Below are positions 17,656-27,049 of a stretch of DNA of 64,000 nucleotides, in pieces. The translations under genes were made by a program, and so were the position numbers. The DNA is from JALQUL01 sp040382935 (GTDB lineage: Bacteria > Pseudomonadota > Gammaproteobacteria > Burkholderiales > Burkholderiaceae_C): assembly GCA_040382935.1 (NCBI GenBank), contig JBEIEP010000003.1:1-64000 (forward strand), written 5' to 3'. Every line of letters begins with the position of its first letter. The first letter of the stretch is position 1. The notes below the pieces were generated by a model. It saw only the letters and a program-made list of their open reading frames with translations. It did not search any database and was not told the DNA's origin.

Positions 17656-18422
17656 TGGAGTTGTGGTCCGCCGTTTGGGTGGCGCTGGCATCGGCTTTGG
17701 CTGGGTTCATGGACGCCGTGGTGGGCGGCGGCGGCCTGATTTTGATTCCGGTGCTGCTGGTGAGCTTTCCGGGCGCCCACCCAGCCACTTTGTTTGGTAC
17801 CAACAAGAGTGCCTCGGTATGGGGTACGGCCCTATCGGGCTGGCAGTACAGCAAGCGGGTCCATCTGCATTGGCACGCCCTACTCCCAGCCGCGCTGGCA
17901 GGTGCAGTGGGTGCGTTTACAGGTGCGTGGTTGGTGACGTTTTTATCTACCGATTTGTTACGCCGCGCTCTGCCTTTGATTTTGTTGGCGGTGCTGGCCT
18001 ACACGCTGGCCAAAAAAGACCTAGGAAAAGAGCACAAGCCCACACTGAGCGGTCGGGCCGAGCAGGCTGCAGCCATTGCCATTGGCTGGACCATAGGCCT
18101 GTACGACGGGTTTTTCGGCCCGGGGACGGGCAGCTTTCTGGTGTTTTTGTTTGTGCGCTGGTTGGGCTACGATTTTTTAAGTGCCTCGGCGCACGCCAAG
18201 GTGGTAAACGTGTGTACCAACTTGGCGGCCTTGGTATTGTTCGCGGCCAAAGGGCACGTGTGGTGGCACTTCACACTGGTGATGGCCGTGGCCAATATGT
18301 TGGGCAGCACGGTAGGCAGCTACGTGGCACTCAAATACGGCAGCGGTTTCGTAAGGGTGTTTTTCATCATTGTGGTGGGTGCGCTCATACTTAAAACTGG
18401 CGCTGACGCTTACCTGCGTTAA
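17655..18422 (+). CDS. TSUP (TauE/SafE-like) membrane permease
   Basis: 255 residues with about eight hydrophobic segments. The family repeat is visible twice: the N-terminal GFMDAVVGGGGLILIPVLL and the mid-protein GLYDGFFGPGTGSF. TSUP proteins move sulfonates, sulfite, sulfoacetate or other small organic anions across the inner membrane; the substrate here is unknown. Translation is coupled to the GMC gene by a TGATG overlap, and the last 32 bases overlap the end of mrdA on the other strand (tail to tail). Confidence 0.9.
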   Translation: MELWSAVWVALASALAGFMDAVVGGGGLILIPVLLVSFPGAHPATLFGTNKSASVWGTALSGWQYSKRVHLHWHALLPAALAGAVGAFTGAWLVTFLSTDLLRRALPLILLAVLAYTLAKKDLGKEHKPTLSGRAEQAAAIAIGWTIGLYDGFFGPGTGSFLVFLFVRWLGYDFLSASAHAKVVNVCTNLAALVLFAAKGHVWWHFTLVMAVANMLGSTVGSYVALKYGSGFVRVFFIIVVGALILKTGADAYLR

Positions 18423-20373
18423 CCACCCCCACCCCGGCTTCTAGTTGCACGTCTGTGGCATTGAGGGGAGTGCCCAGTGGCGCGGGTGCCTGCCCTTTTT
18501 GTACGGCCGCTATGTCTTGGGCGTTGGGGTACAGGCCTTTGATCCAATAGTCGAACACCCGCCTTGCAATGGGCGCGGCGTGCTCGGCTCCAAAACCAGC
18601 ATTTTCAACGACGATGGCTAGGGCAATTTGGGGCTTATCGGCAGGCGCATAGGCCATATACAGCGCGTGGTCACGCTTAGACTCTTCGAGTTTGGAGGCT
18701 TGGTACTTGTCCTTTTGCCCAATCGTGACCGCCTGGGCCGTGCCGGTTTTTCCACCGCTGATATAGGGTGCTCCGGCAAAAACCCGCGTCGATGTGCCCT
18801 CCTGTGTAACCCCCACCAAGGCCTTTTTTATCACCTCCACAAAATCCGGATTGAACGCCAGATCCTGGGCAGGTTGCGCCGGGCCGGGCGTTGCTTTTTG
18901 CGTCAACGGGTCTTGTGTAGCGAGCACTACCCGCGGCACATACCGTTGGCCCCCGTTGACCATGGTGGCGGTGGCCTGCGCCAGTTGTAACATCGTAAAG
19001 GCGTTGTAACCTTGGCCTATGCCCAGCGATATGGTTTCACCGGCATACCACTTTTGCTGGTCGGGCTTTTTGTACATATTGCGTTTCCACTCTTGGCTGG
19101 GCAAAACGCCGCGCACTTCACCGGGCAGGTCAATACCCGTGACCTGACCAAAACCTAGGGGCCTCATGAAGTCATGAATCGCGTCCACGCCCATCTCGTT
19201 GGCCAAGGAGTAGTAATACGCGTTGCTGGACTTAACGATGCTTTTGTACATATCGACCGCGCCTAATCCCCCGTCCCCATGGCTTCTGAACCTGTGGTCG
19301 CCAAACATCCAGTACCCTGGGTCATTGATCACCACTGTGGGCGATCGCGTGCCCGTTTGCAGCGCCGCCATCGCCATAAAGGGTTTGTAGGTGGACCCTG
19401 GTGGATAGGTGCCACGTAGCGCGCGGTTGAGCATGGGTTTGTCAAGCGACTCGTTGAGCTCACGCCAGCTGTCTACGTCAATGCCATCGACAAACAGATT
19501 GGGGTCAAAAGTGGGCTTGCTCACCAGCGCCAACACTTGTCCGTTGTTGGGGTCCAACGCGACCAAAGCGCCGCGCCTATCGCCAAACAAGGTTTCTACC
19601 AAGTGCTGCAACTTGATGTCAAGCGACAGTTGCAAGGTATCCCCTGGCGTGGCGGGGTTGCTTCTGAGTCGGCGTACTGCATGACCGCCCGCCGAGGTTT
19701 CAAGTATTTCCACCCCCGTTATGCCATGCAGTTGGGTTTCGTAGGCCCGTTCTATACCCACTTTACCAATGTATTGCGTACCGCGGTAATTGCTACCGTC
19801 GTCGGCCTCGTCCAAACGCTCACGCTCTGCTGTGTTGATACGCCCGATATAACCGATGACGTGACTGCCCAAGGAACCAAAGGGGTAGTTGCGGTACAGC
19901 CGCGCATTGATTTTGACGTCAGGAAATCGGTACTGCTGCGCTGAGAACCGGGCCACCTCAGCATCGGTCAGGCGGGTGCGCAGGGGCAGGGAATCAAAGC
20001 CTTTGGACTCTTCAACCAACTTGCGAAAACGCTTGCGGTCTTTGGGGCCAATGGCGACAACCAGACTCAACTCATCAATCAATTGCTCAAGGTTGTCGGT
20101 TTTTGCTGGCGTCACTTCCAAGGTATAGGCTGAATAATTAGACGCCAGCACGATGCCGTTGCGGTCCAGTATCAAACCCCTTATAGGCACCGTCGGCACG
20201 ATGGCGGTTCGGTTGTCTTCGGCCTGTTCAAAGAGTTGGTCGTGCCGCACGATTTGCAGGTTCACCAGTCGAAGCAGCAACAACCCCATCAGAAAGACGA
20301 TGACTGCCCTGGCCACCGTTACGCGCGTATGAAAACGCGCCAAATCAACAGGCAGGTTGCGCAAATTGGCCAT
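18391..20373 (-). CDS. mrdA: Penicillin-binding protein 2 (elongasome transpeptidase)
   Basis: About 660 residues. One N-terminal transmembrane helix (about 20-40) is followed by the PBP dimerisation domain and the transpeptidase domain with SxxK in PPGSTYKPF, SxN in KSSNAYYY and KTG in SGGKTGTAQ. It crosslinks lateral-wall peptidoglycan with RodA and MreBCD. I chose ATG 20373, seven bases after the mreD stop; a GTG at 20403 lies in mreD without a binding site. rodA, often next in other bacteria, does not follow here. The 3' end overlaps the TSUP gene by 32 bases. Confidence 0.95.
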   Translation of the reverse strand: MANLRNLPVDLARFHTRVTVARAVIVFLMGLLLLRLVNLQIVRHDQLFEQAEDNRTAIVPTVPIRGLILDRNGIVLASNYSAYTLEVTPAKTDNLEQLIDELSLVVAIGPKDRKRFRKLVEESKGFDSLPLRTRLTDAEVARFSAQQYRFPDVKINARLYRNYPFGSLGSHVIGYIGRINTAERERLDEADDGSNYRGTQYIGKVGIERAYETQLHGITGVEILETSAGGHAVRRLRSNPATPGDTLQLSLDIKLQHLVETLFGDRRGALVALDPNNGQVLALVSKPTFDPNLFVDGIDVDSWRELNESLDKPMLNRALRGTYPPGSTYKPFMAMAALQTGTRSPTVVINDPGYWMFGDHRFRSHGDGGLGAVDMYKSIVKSSNAYYYSLANEMGVDAIHDFMRPLGFGQVTGIDLPGEVRGVLPSQEWKRNMYKKPDQQKWYAGETISLGIGQGYNAFTMLQLAQATATMVNGGQRYVPRVVLATQDPLTQKATPGPAQPAQDLAFNPDFVEVIKKALVGVTQEGTSTRVFAGAPYISGGKTGTAQAVTIGQKDKYQASKLEESKRDHALYMAYAPADKPQIALAIVVENAGFGAEHAAPIARRVFDYWIKGLYPNAQDIAAVQKGQAPAPLGTPLNATDVQLEAGVGVVNAGKRQRQF

Positions 20374-20380
20374 TGGCGGA

Positions 20381-20899
20381 CTACCCCGCGCGTTTGCCGT
20401 CACGCGTCGGTGATCGGCGTTGAGGGGCCAACAAGATGCTGCTCATCGGCGGCCAAAGTGCGGCCTGCAGCACAGGCGCCAACACGATGGTCCAGCCGGG
20501 CATCACACCCCCGCTGGCCACACGGGCCACCACCTCAATGGTGGTACTCACGACAAACAGGGGTAGCACTTGCAAGGCCTGCACCGGCAATGAAAACCAG
20601 ACAATGCGCCTGTGCAGTGCGGTGGACAAGTACACCAGTCCCACAAACCCCAGGGCCTGCAGGCCCAAGGGCCCTGAACTGGTCACGTCCATCAACAAGC
20701 CAAAAACAAAGGCGGCTCCCATGCCGACACGCTGGGGTTGGTGTACGCTCCAAAACACCAGCACCAGTGCCAACCAGTCGGGCATCCAGGCCTGGCGCCC
20801 CCAGGGGACGGTATTGAGTACCAATGCGATGAGAAGAGTGACCCACATAAACACCGGGTTCGCAGGCATCAGCAAGAGCTGACCTTTGGGCATAATCAT
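20381..20899 (-). CDS. mreD: Rod shape-determining protein MreD
   Basis: 172 residues with about five transmembrane helices (ANPVFMWVTLLIALVLNTV, GAAFVFGLLMDVTSSGPLG and others). MreD is the small inner-membrane part of the elongasome that joins MreC and MreB. It overlaps the mreC stop (ATGA) and is followed directly by mrdA, so the order mreB-mreC-mreD-mrdA is the conserved one. The N-terminal MIMP offers two Met codons; the first overlaps the mreC stop. Confidence 0.93.
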   Translation of the reverse strand: MIMPKGQLLLMPANPVFMWVTLLIALVLNTVPWGRQAWMPDWLALVLVFWSVHQPQRVGMGAAFVFGLLMDVTSSGPLGLQALGFVGLVYLSTALHRRIVWFSLPVQALQVLPLFVVSTTIEVVARVASGGVMPGWTIVLAPVLQAALWPPMSSILLAPQRRSPTRDGKRAG

Positions 20900-21822
20900 T
20901 TGGTGACTGCCTTTTTACGGTTGGTTTTTTCGACTACTTCTTCCGGCACACGCGGGGGCAACTGGTCAGCCAGGGGCGTCACTAACAACACCTGCTGCAC
21001 CCCCATGGGATTGGCCAGCGGCCTGCAATACACCCGGGCAAAGCCAGCGTCGGCCTGCCGGTCAATTTTTTGAATTACTGCCACTGCCAGGCCGCCCGGA
21101 TAGATGCCGTCAACCCCGCTGGTGGTCAATACATCGCCTACGGCAATGTCTGCATTGGCGGCCACAAAACGCAACTCCATCCAATCGGTCTGGTTTGACA
21201 AAGTAACGCCATAGGCCACACTGCGCAGCCCGGTGCGCACGTTGAGCACAGGGGTTGCTTGTTCGCGGTGCGTGAGCAAGGTGACTTCGCTGATCTGGGG
21301 GTGCACCCGCGTGACCTGACCCAATACACCTCCGACTGAAATCACCGGCGAGCCTCGTACCACCCCCGCTAGGCTTCCCTTGCTGACCATGACTTTGCGG
21401 CTGTAGGGGTCTTGCACATCGTATAAAACCTCTGCCGCCTGGGTGCGCATTTCTGGTTTGGCGGCCATGCCCATAAGAGTACGCAAATGTGCATTTTCAC
21501 GTTGCAACAATTCGACCTGGTCTGAACGCACGGTGCTCTTTAGCAGTTGACTCTCAGCTTTTGCTTGGGCTTTGCGCGCTGAGGCCAAATCGTCGAGGTA
21601 CTTGTCACTGCCTTGCAGCGCGCGTATCGGAATCATCGCCACCATCTGGACAGGTGTCATCACTGTGATCAATGCTGAGCGCAGCACCTCGGTAATCGCA
21701 AACCGCTTGTCCGCCACCATTAGAAAAATCGCCAATGCGCAGTACACCAGCAGACGCGACGTGGCAGACGATCCCTGCCTGAACATGGGAGGCGCTTGAT
21801 TCTCTAGCGTATTGAGCGACAT
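20896..21822 (-). CDS. mreC: Rod shape-determining protein MreC
   Basis: 308 residues from ATG 21822, preceded by AGGT; an in-frame Met at 21870 has no such support. Single transmembrane helix near 20-42 (LLVYCALAIFLMVADK), a coiled coil (about 60-105, ASARKAQAKAESQLL) and the periplasmic MreC beta domain with SVGGVLGQV and TSGVDGIYPGGLAVA. It forms the periplasmic scaffold for PBP2. The tail is basic and mixed (RVPEEVVEKTNRKK). It sits between mreB (88-base gap) and mreD (ATGA overlap). Confidence 0.94.
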   Translation of the reverse strand: MSLNTLENQAPPMFRQGSSATSRLLVYCALAIFLMVADKRFAITEVLRSALITVMTPVQMVAMIPIRALQGSDKYLDDLASARKAQAKAESQLLKSTVRSDQVELLQRENAHLRTLMGMAAKPEMRTQAAEVLYDVQDPYSRKVMVSKGSLAGVVRGSPVISVGGVLGQVTRVHPQISEVTLLTHREQATPVLNVRTGLRSVAYGVTLSNQTDWMELRFVAANADIAVGDVLTTSGVDGIYPGGLAVAVIQKIDRQADAGFARVYCRPLANPMGVQQVLLVTPLADQLPPRVPEEVVEKTNRKKAVTK

Positions 21823-21909
21823 GGAATCTACCTGACCAGCGTGGGCTGCCACACCCCACCGATGCTGCAATGGCTTTGCGGCACATCGGGGCGATGCAAG
21901 GGCATGGTC

Positions 21910-22953
21910 TTACTCAGAGGTAAAAATACTGCCTAGTTGGTCCATGCGATCCAACGCAATGCCGCAACCGCGCACCACACAGGTCAGAGGGTCTTCAGCC
22001 ACCAACACGGGCAGGCCGGTTTCCTCTGAAAGCAGACGATCCAAATCGCGCAGCAAGGCGCCGCCACCGGTGAGCATCATGCCGCGCTCGGCGATGTCTG
22101 CGCCTAGCTCTGGCGGTGTTTGTTCCAACGCATTTTTGACAGCCGAAACAATGTTGTTCAGGGGATCGGTCAAGGCCTCTAACACCTCGTTACTGGAAAT
22201 CGTGAACGTGCGTGGCACGCCTTCGGCCAGATTGCGGCCCCGCACTTCCATTTCTCGCACTTCACTGCCTGGAAAGGCCGAGCCAATTTTCTTTTTGATG
22301 TTCTCGGCGGTGGGCTCGCCAATCAGCATGCCGTAATTGCGGCGGATGTAGTTGATGATGGCCTCGTCAAACTTGTCGCCACCGACACGCACGCTGCCTT
22401 TGTAAACCATACCACCCAGTGATATCACGCCCACTTCGGTGGTACCACCTCCAATATCCACCACCATGGAGCCACGGGCTTCGCTCACCGGCAAGCCCGC
22501 ACCAATCGCCGCGGCCATAGGTTCTTCAATAAGGTAAACGGTGCTCGCACCGGCCGCTTCGGCGGCGTCTTTGATGGCCCGGCGCTCGACCTGGGTGGAA
22601 CCACAGGGCACACAAATAATGATACGCGGGCTGGGTGAAAAAATGCTTCTAGGATGCACCATTTTGATGAACTGTTTGATCATCTGTTCGGTGATCACAA
22701 AGTCGGCAATCACGCCGTCTTTCATGGGGCGTATCGCTTCAATATTGCCAGGGACTTTACCCAGCATGGCCTTTGCTTGCGTGCCTACTGCCTGAATCAC
22801 TTTTTTGCCGTGTGGGCCGCCCTCGTGGCGTATGGCCACAACCGAGGGCTCATCCAGCACAATGCCTTTGTCGCGGGCGAAAATAAGGGTATTGGCCGTG
22901 CCCAAATCAATGGCCAAATCGGTAGAAAAATAATTGCGAAACTTGAAAACCAT
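21910..22953 (-). CDS. mreB: Rod shape-determining protein MreB
   Basis: 347 residues, the standard length. Actin-fold motifs are present: DLGTANTLIF (phosphate 1), VVDIGGGTTEVGVISLGG (phosphate 2) and LTGGGALLRDLDRL (adenosine loop). The N-terminal MVFKFRNYF supplies the membrane-binding helix. ATG 22953 is preceded by GGAAGAG; a TTG at 22965 is less likely. It is the first gene of the shape operon and is transcribed away from gatC, with 165 bases between start codons. Confidence 0.96.
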   Translation of the reverse strand: MVFKFRNYFSTDLAIDLGTANTLIFARDKGIVLDEPSVVAIRHEGGPHGKKVIQAVGTQAKAMLGKVPGNIEAIRPMKDGVIADFVITEQMIKQFIKMVHPRSIFSPSPRIIICVPCGSTQVERRAIKDAAEAAGASTVYLIEEPMAAAIGAGLPVSEARGSMVVDIGGGTTEVGVISLGGMVYKGSVRVGGDKFDEAIINYIRRNYGMLIGEPTAENIKKKIGSAFPGSEVREMEVRGRNLAEGVPRTFTISSNEVLEALTDPLNNIVSAVKNALEQTPPELGADIAERGMMLTGGGALLRDLDRLLSEETGLPVLVAEDPLTCVVRGCGIALDRMDQLGSIFTSE

Positions 22954-23118
22954 AAACTCTTCCAATCGGGGTTTGGACGGCTAGGGCGCCGCCCGATAAT
23001 GCGGCCCCACAGTGATGCAACGCTGTCGTTACCAGAACGCAGACGCAAAGCCAAAAGCAGGATAATACCGTACTACCCTACCAATTTTCCGGTACTTACA
23101 GAGGATTTCAAACCTATC

Positions 23119-23418
23119 ATGGCCTTGACCGCAGACGATATTGACCGCATTGCTCGCTTGGCGCGCCTGTCGTTTGCGCCCGACGAGGCCGCCCAACTTC
23201 AAGTACAGATCAACGGGTTTTTCAAACTTGTAGATGCGATGCAGGCGGTGGACACTCAAGGTGTAGAGCCATTGGCCCACCCTTTTGCCACCATTCAGGA
23301 TGTGGTTTTACGACTGGCCGACGACCAAGTACTGGAAGGCCATCAACGCCAAGTCTTGATGGCCAACGCGCCAGCCCAGGAAAACGGTGTTTTCTTGGTG
23401 CCCCGGGTGATTGAATAA
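23119..23418 (+). CDS. gatC: Glutamyl-/aspartyl-tRNA amidotransferase subunit C
   Basis: 99 residues starting MALTADDIDRIARLARL, the conserved GatC N-terminus; GVEPLAHPF and the C-terminal NGVFLVPRVIE are also family marks. GatC wraps around GatA and GatB and stabilises the complex that makes Gln-tRNA(Gln) and Asn-tRNA(Asn) by amidation. The reading frame runs open upstream through mreB antisense, but ATG 23119 is the only start that matches the family. gatA follows 23 bases later. Confidence 0.95.
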   Translation: MALTADDIDRIARLARLSFAPDEAAQLQVQINGFFKLVDAMQAVDTQGVEPLAHPFATIQDVVLRLADDQVLEGHQRQVLMANAPAQENGVFLVPRVIE

Positions 23419-23441
23419 GCCCTAAGATTTTCAGGTTACCC

Positions 23442-24929
23442 ATGACATCAAGCCTATCCTCCTTGCCGCTGCACCAACAGACCGTGACGCAGTTGGCCGC
23501 CCAACTGCGGGCAAAAAAAGTCAGTGCGACAGAGGTAGCCCAGCACTTTCTGGCCCGTAGTGACCAAAACACCCATCTGGGCTGTTATCTGCATCAATCG
23601 CCTGAAGCCACTCTGGCCCAGGCAGCGCAGGCTGACCAGCGTTTGGCAAAAGGCGACACCAACACCCTTCTGGGCATACCCCTGGCCCATAAAGACATAT
23701 TTGTAACGCGTGACTTCCCGACCACCGCAGGCTCCAAAATGCTACAGGGGTATATGTCCCCCTTTGACGCCACCGTCGTTGCGCAATTGGCTAAGCAGGG
23801 TGCAGTTACTTTAGGCAAGCTCAACTGTGATGAATTCGCCATGGGTTCTGGCAATGAAAACTCGGCCTACGGGCCCGTGCGCAACCCCTGGAATCCACAG
23901 CGCGTACCGGGTGGCTCCTCGGGTGGCAGTGCCGCTGTGGTGGCTGCGCGCTTGGCACCTGCGGCAACCGGCACCGACACTGGGGGCTCTATCCGCCAGC
24001 CTGCGGCTTTTTGTGGTGTGACCGGTATCAAGCCCACCTATGGCCGAGCCTCTCGCTTTGGCATGATTGCGTTTGCCTCCAGTCTGGATCAAGCAGGCCC
24101 AATGGCAAAAACCGCAGAAGACTGCGCTTTGCTATTGACCCATCTGTGTGGCCCTGACCCACTGCACGACTCGACCTCGCTGGACCTGCCCAAAGAGGAT
24201 TTTTCGGCTGGCCTTAACCAGTCGATTGAGGGATTGCGCATAGGCCTACCCAAAGAATTTTTTGGCGAAGGCCTAGCTCCCGACGTGCGCCAAGCCATTG
24301 ACAACGCCCTGGCTGAATTGCAAAAAGCAGGGGCGGTGCTGGTGCCTATCTCGCTGCCCTTGACCGAGTTGTCCATCCCCGTTTATTACGTCATCGCACC
24401 GGCCGAAGCATCCAGCAACCTCAGCCGCTACGACGGGGTTCGTTACGGCCTGCGGGCCGAATCGTTCACCGATTTGGCCGATATGTACCGCCAAACCCGC
24501 ACACAGGGTTTTGGTCTGGAGGTTAAGCGCCGCATTATGGTGGGAACCTACGTTCTCAGCCACGGCTATTACGATGCGTATTACCTTCAAGCGCAAAAAA
24601 TCCGTCGTTTGATCGCCAACGACTTTCAGCAAGCCTTTGCGCAGTGCGACGTGATCGCAGGCCCGGTTGCTCCCACGGTCGCCTGGGCCTTGGGTGAAAA
24701 GTCCGATGACCCCGTGGCCAATTACTTGGCCGACATCTTCACCCTGCCCGCCTCACTGGCTGGGTTACCGGGCATGAGCGTGCCGGTAGGTCAAGGCGCT
24801 TCGCAAATGCCGGTGGGTATGCAGTTGATAGGCAATTATCTGCAAGAGTCCCGCCTACTGGCGCTGGCCCACCGTTTGCAGCAAATCACCGACTTTCATA
24901 CGCACGCCCCAGAGGGGTACACAGCATGA
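23442..24929 (+). CDS. gatA: Glutamyl-/aspartyl-tRNA amidotransferase subunit A
   Basis: 495 residues. An amidase-signature enzyme: catalytic Lys in PLAHKDIF, and GGSSGGSAA and TGTDTGGSIRQPA carrying the cis-Ser and nucleophile Ser. It releases ammonia from glutamine or asparagine and passes it to GatB. Its last four bases overlap the gatB start (ATGA), and gatC lies 23 bases upstream, so all three subunits come from one transcript. Confidence 0.97.
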   Translation: MTSSLSSLPLHQQTVTQLAAQLRAKKVSATEVAQHFLARSDQNTHLGCYLHQSPEATLAQAAQADQRLAKGDTNTLLGIPLAHKDIFVTRDFPTTAGSKMLQGYMSPFDATVVAQLAKQGAVTLGKLNCDEFAMGSGNENSAYGPVRNPWNPQRVPGGSSGGSAAVVAARLAPAATGTDTGGSIRQPAAFCGVTGIKPTYGRASRFGMIAFASSLDQAGPMAKTAEDCALLLTHLCGPDPLHDSTSLDLPKEDFSAGLNQSIEGLRIGLPKEFFGEGLAPDVRQAIDNALAELQKAGAVLVPISLPLTELSIPVYYVIAPAEASSNLSRYDGVRYGLRAESFTDLADMYRQTRTQGFGLEVKRRIMVGTYVLSHGYYDAYYLQAQKIRRLIANDFQQAFAQCDVIAGPVAPTVAWALGEKSDDPVANYLADIFTLPASLAGLPGMSVPVGQGASQMPVGMQLIGNYLQESRLLALAHRLQQITDFHTHAPEGYTA

Positions 24930-26374
24930 GCGCACTGATTCAGGGGTACGAAGTGGTCATCGGGTTTGAGACCCACGCCCAACTGTCCACCCACTCCAAA
25001 ATTTTTAGCCGAGCGGCCACAGCCTTTGGCGCCGCCCCCAACACACAAACCAGCCCTGTCGATCTGGCACTGCCAGGCACGCTGCCGGTAATGAATCGGG
25101 GTGCCGTCCAACGCGCCATCGAGTTTGGCTTGGCCGTGGGGGCCACCATCGCCCCAAAAAGCAATTTCGCGCGCAAGAACTACTTTTACCCCGATCTGCC
25201 CAAGGGCTACCAGATCAGTCAATTTGAAATCCCTGTGGTACAGGGTGGCAACGTGTCATTTTTTCTGGGCGACGAGCAAAAATCGGTACGTCTGGTGCGT
25301 GCTCACTTGGAAGAAGACGCCGGAAAATCCTTGCATGAAGACTATGTGGGTCAAACCGGCATTGATTTGAACCGCGCCGGTACACCTTTGCTTGAAATTG
25401 TGACGGAGCCCGATATGCGCTCTAGCGCCGAGGCCGTGGCCTACGCCAAGGAGTTGCACAAAATTGTGACTTGGATTGGCATTTGCGACGGCAATATGCA
25501 AGAGGGAAGTTTTCGTTGCGACGCCAACGTGTCAGTTCGCCGACCTGGCGCGCCTTTAGGCACACGACGTGAGATCAAGAATTTGAACAGCTTCAAATTC
25601 ATGCAGCAGGCCATTGACTACGAGGTGAACTGGCAAATTGAGCAGTTGCAAGACGGCCACGTTATACAACAGGCGACGGTGCTTTACAACCCCGACACTG
25701 GTGAAACACGGGCTATGCGCAGCAAAGAAGACGCTGCCGACTACCGCTATTTTCCTGACCCTGACCTGCCGCCTTTGGTCATTTCTGCCCAGTGGGTAGA
25801 TGAGGTCAAGCAAGATCTGACCGAATTGCCGCGTGCCATGGCCGAACGATTTGCCACCCAGTACGGTCTGCCTGACTACGATTGCAACCTGCTCACCCAG
25901 AGTCGCGCTCAAGCGGCTTTTTTTGAAGCCGCGGTTGTCGCCAGTTCCGGTCACGCCAAGCTGGTTTCCAACTGGATGATGGGTGAGTTGTCCAAAAACC
26001 TTAATGCACAGGGGTTGTCGATTGAACAGACGCCCTTGAGCAGCAATCAGTTGGGCGCACTAGTGGCCCGAATTGCTGACCAGACCATTTCGAATAGCGC
26101 GGCACGAGCGGTGTTTGAAGCGCTGTGGACCAACCCCGGACAGGACGTTGACGCAGTCATAGAGGCCAAAGGACTCAAACAACTCAGTGACGCAGGCGCT
26201 TTAGCGGTGATGGTCCAAGCGGTTATTTCTGCCAATCCGAAATCCGTGGAAGAGCTCAAAGCTGGTAAAGAAAAAGCGCTGAACGCTTTGGTGGGGCAGG
26301 CTATGAAGGCCAGCAAAGGTCAAGCCAACCCGGCCCAACTAACGGCGCTTATCAAAAATGAGCTGGGCTTGTAG
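24926..26374 (+). CDS. gatB: Glutamyl-/aspartyl-tRNA amidotransferase subunit B
   Basis: 482 residues. The N-terminal kinase-like domain shows GFETHAQLSTHSKIF, LPGTLPVMN, and GTPLLEIVTEPDM; the C-terminal part (about 330-480) is the helical and YqeY domain that binds tRNA. It phosphorylates the misacylated Glu- or Asp-tRNA and transfers ammonia. The ATG overlaps the gatA stop. The stop codon abuts, with no gap, the stop of the DUF4124 gene on the other strand. Confidence 0.97.
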   Translation: MSALIQGYEVVIGFETHAQLSTHSKIFSRAATAFGAAPNTQTSPVDLALPGTLPVMNRGAVQRAIEFGLAVGATIAPKSNFARKNYFYPDLPKGYQISQFEIPVVQGGNVSFFLGDEQKSVRLVRAHLEEDAGKSLHEDYVGQTGIDLNRAGTPLLEIVTEPDMRSSAEAVAYAKELHKIVTWIGICDGNMQEGSFRCDANVSVRRPGAPLGTRREIKNLNSFKFMQQAIDYEVNWQIEQLQDGHVIQQATVLYNPDTGETRAMRSKEDAADYRYFPDPDLPPLVISAQWVDEVKQDLTELPRAMAERFATQYGLPDYDCNLLTQSRAQAAFFEAAVVASSGHAKLVSNWMMGELSKNLNAQGLSIEQTPLSSNQLGALVARIADQTISNSAARAVFEALWTNPGQDVDAVIEAKGLKQLSDAGALAVMVQAVISANPKSVEELKAGKEKALNALVGQAMKASKGQANPAQLTALIKNELGL

Positions 26375-27049
26375 TTATTTGATGTTGGTGGCACCAGCGG
26401 GATCCCACAACCGGCGCAGTTGGTTGATTTCTGTGTCAAACCGCTGGTTGATGCGTTGGCGTTCGTAGTTGCGCTCTGACAACTGCCGATTGAGCAACGT
26501 CAGGAGGGCGTCGGTCTCGTTCATTTTTTGCTGCAACTCGGACGGAACAACCACCTGTTTAATTTTATAGCCGGCTTGCGCTTGCACCAAGGCCTGTCGT
26601 TGCAATAAATGCTGATTGGTCTGGGTGCTAATGGATCTAATGCTTTCGTCCACGGGCAACAACGCCCGTTTGCGTTCCTGCACATGCGTGTGCTCGTTAG
26701 GGTACCGCTCTAGCAGGGCTTTTTGCTGACGCACCTCTCTTAACGCGCGCTCCTTGGCTACGTCTCCGCCGGTCACCGTTTCACCTTTGGCGGCAGCCGT
26801 CGAAAGATAGGTCTCGGGTTCGAGACGCCGCTTAGCAACGCCTGACTTTCCTAGTTCGGAGTGCACCACATCCAAGCATTCGGGGATTCGCTTGTCAGAC
26901 AAATAGGTACGACCGTTCTTGTCGACACAGGAAAAAATCCCCTGTGCAGAAGCACTGGCGAACCAGAACCACGGCGTTAAGAGGCCGACAAGAGCGACTG
27001 TGCCTACGGCAATTTTGCCGGAGCTCGCGAGAGGCTTAGGTGACGCCAT
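26375..27049 (-). CDS. DUF4124 domain protein (periplasmic, coiled coil)
   Basis: 224 residues from ATG 27049. An N-terminal hydrophobic segment (about 13-36, VGTVALVGLLTPWFWFASASAQ) is probably a signal peptide. The DUF4124 motif follows: GIFSCVDKNGRTYLSDKRIPEC, here with two cysteines (shown split as GIFSCVDKNG and RTYLSDKRIPEC). The rest is charged and helical (about 90-210), probably coiled coil. Function is unknown; the family is widespread in Betaproteobacteria and often has a small N-terminal domain plus variable helices. It starts inside the last codons of pyrE (14-base overlap), so it is co-transcribed with it. It converges on gatB. Confidence 0.8.
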   Translation of the reverse strand: MASPKPLASSGKIAVGTVALVGLLTPWFWFASASAQGIFSCVDKNGRTYLSDKRIPECLDVVHSELGKSGVAKRRLEPETYLSTAAAKGETVTGGDVAKERALREVRQQKALLERYPNEHTHVQERKRALLPVDESIRSISTQTNQHLLQRQALVQAQAGYKIKQVVVPSELQQKMNETDALLTLLNRQLSERNYERQRINQRFDTEINQLRRLWDPAGATNIK

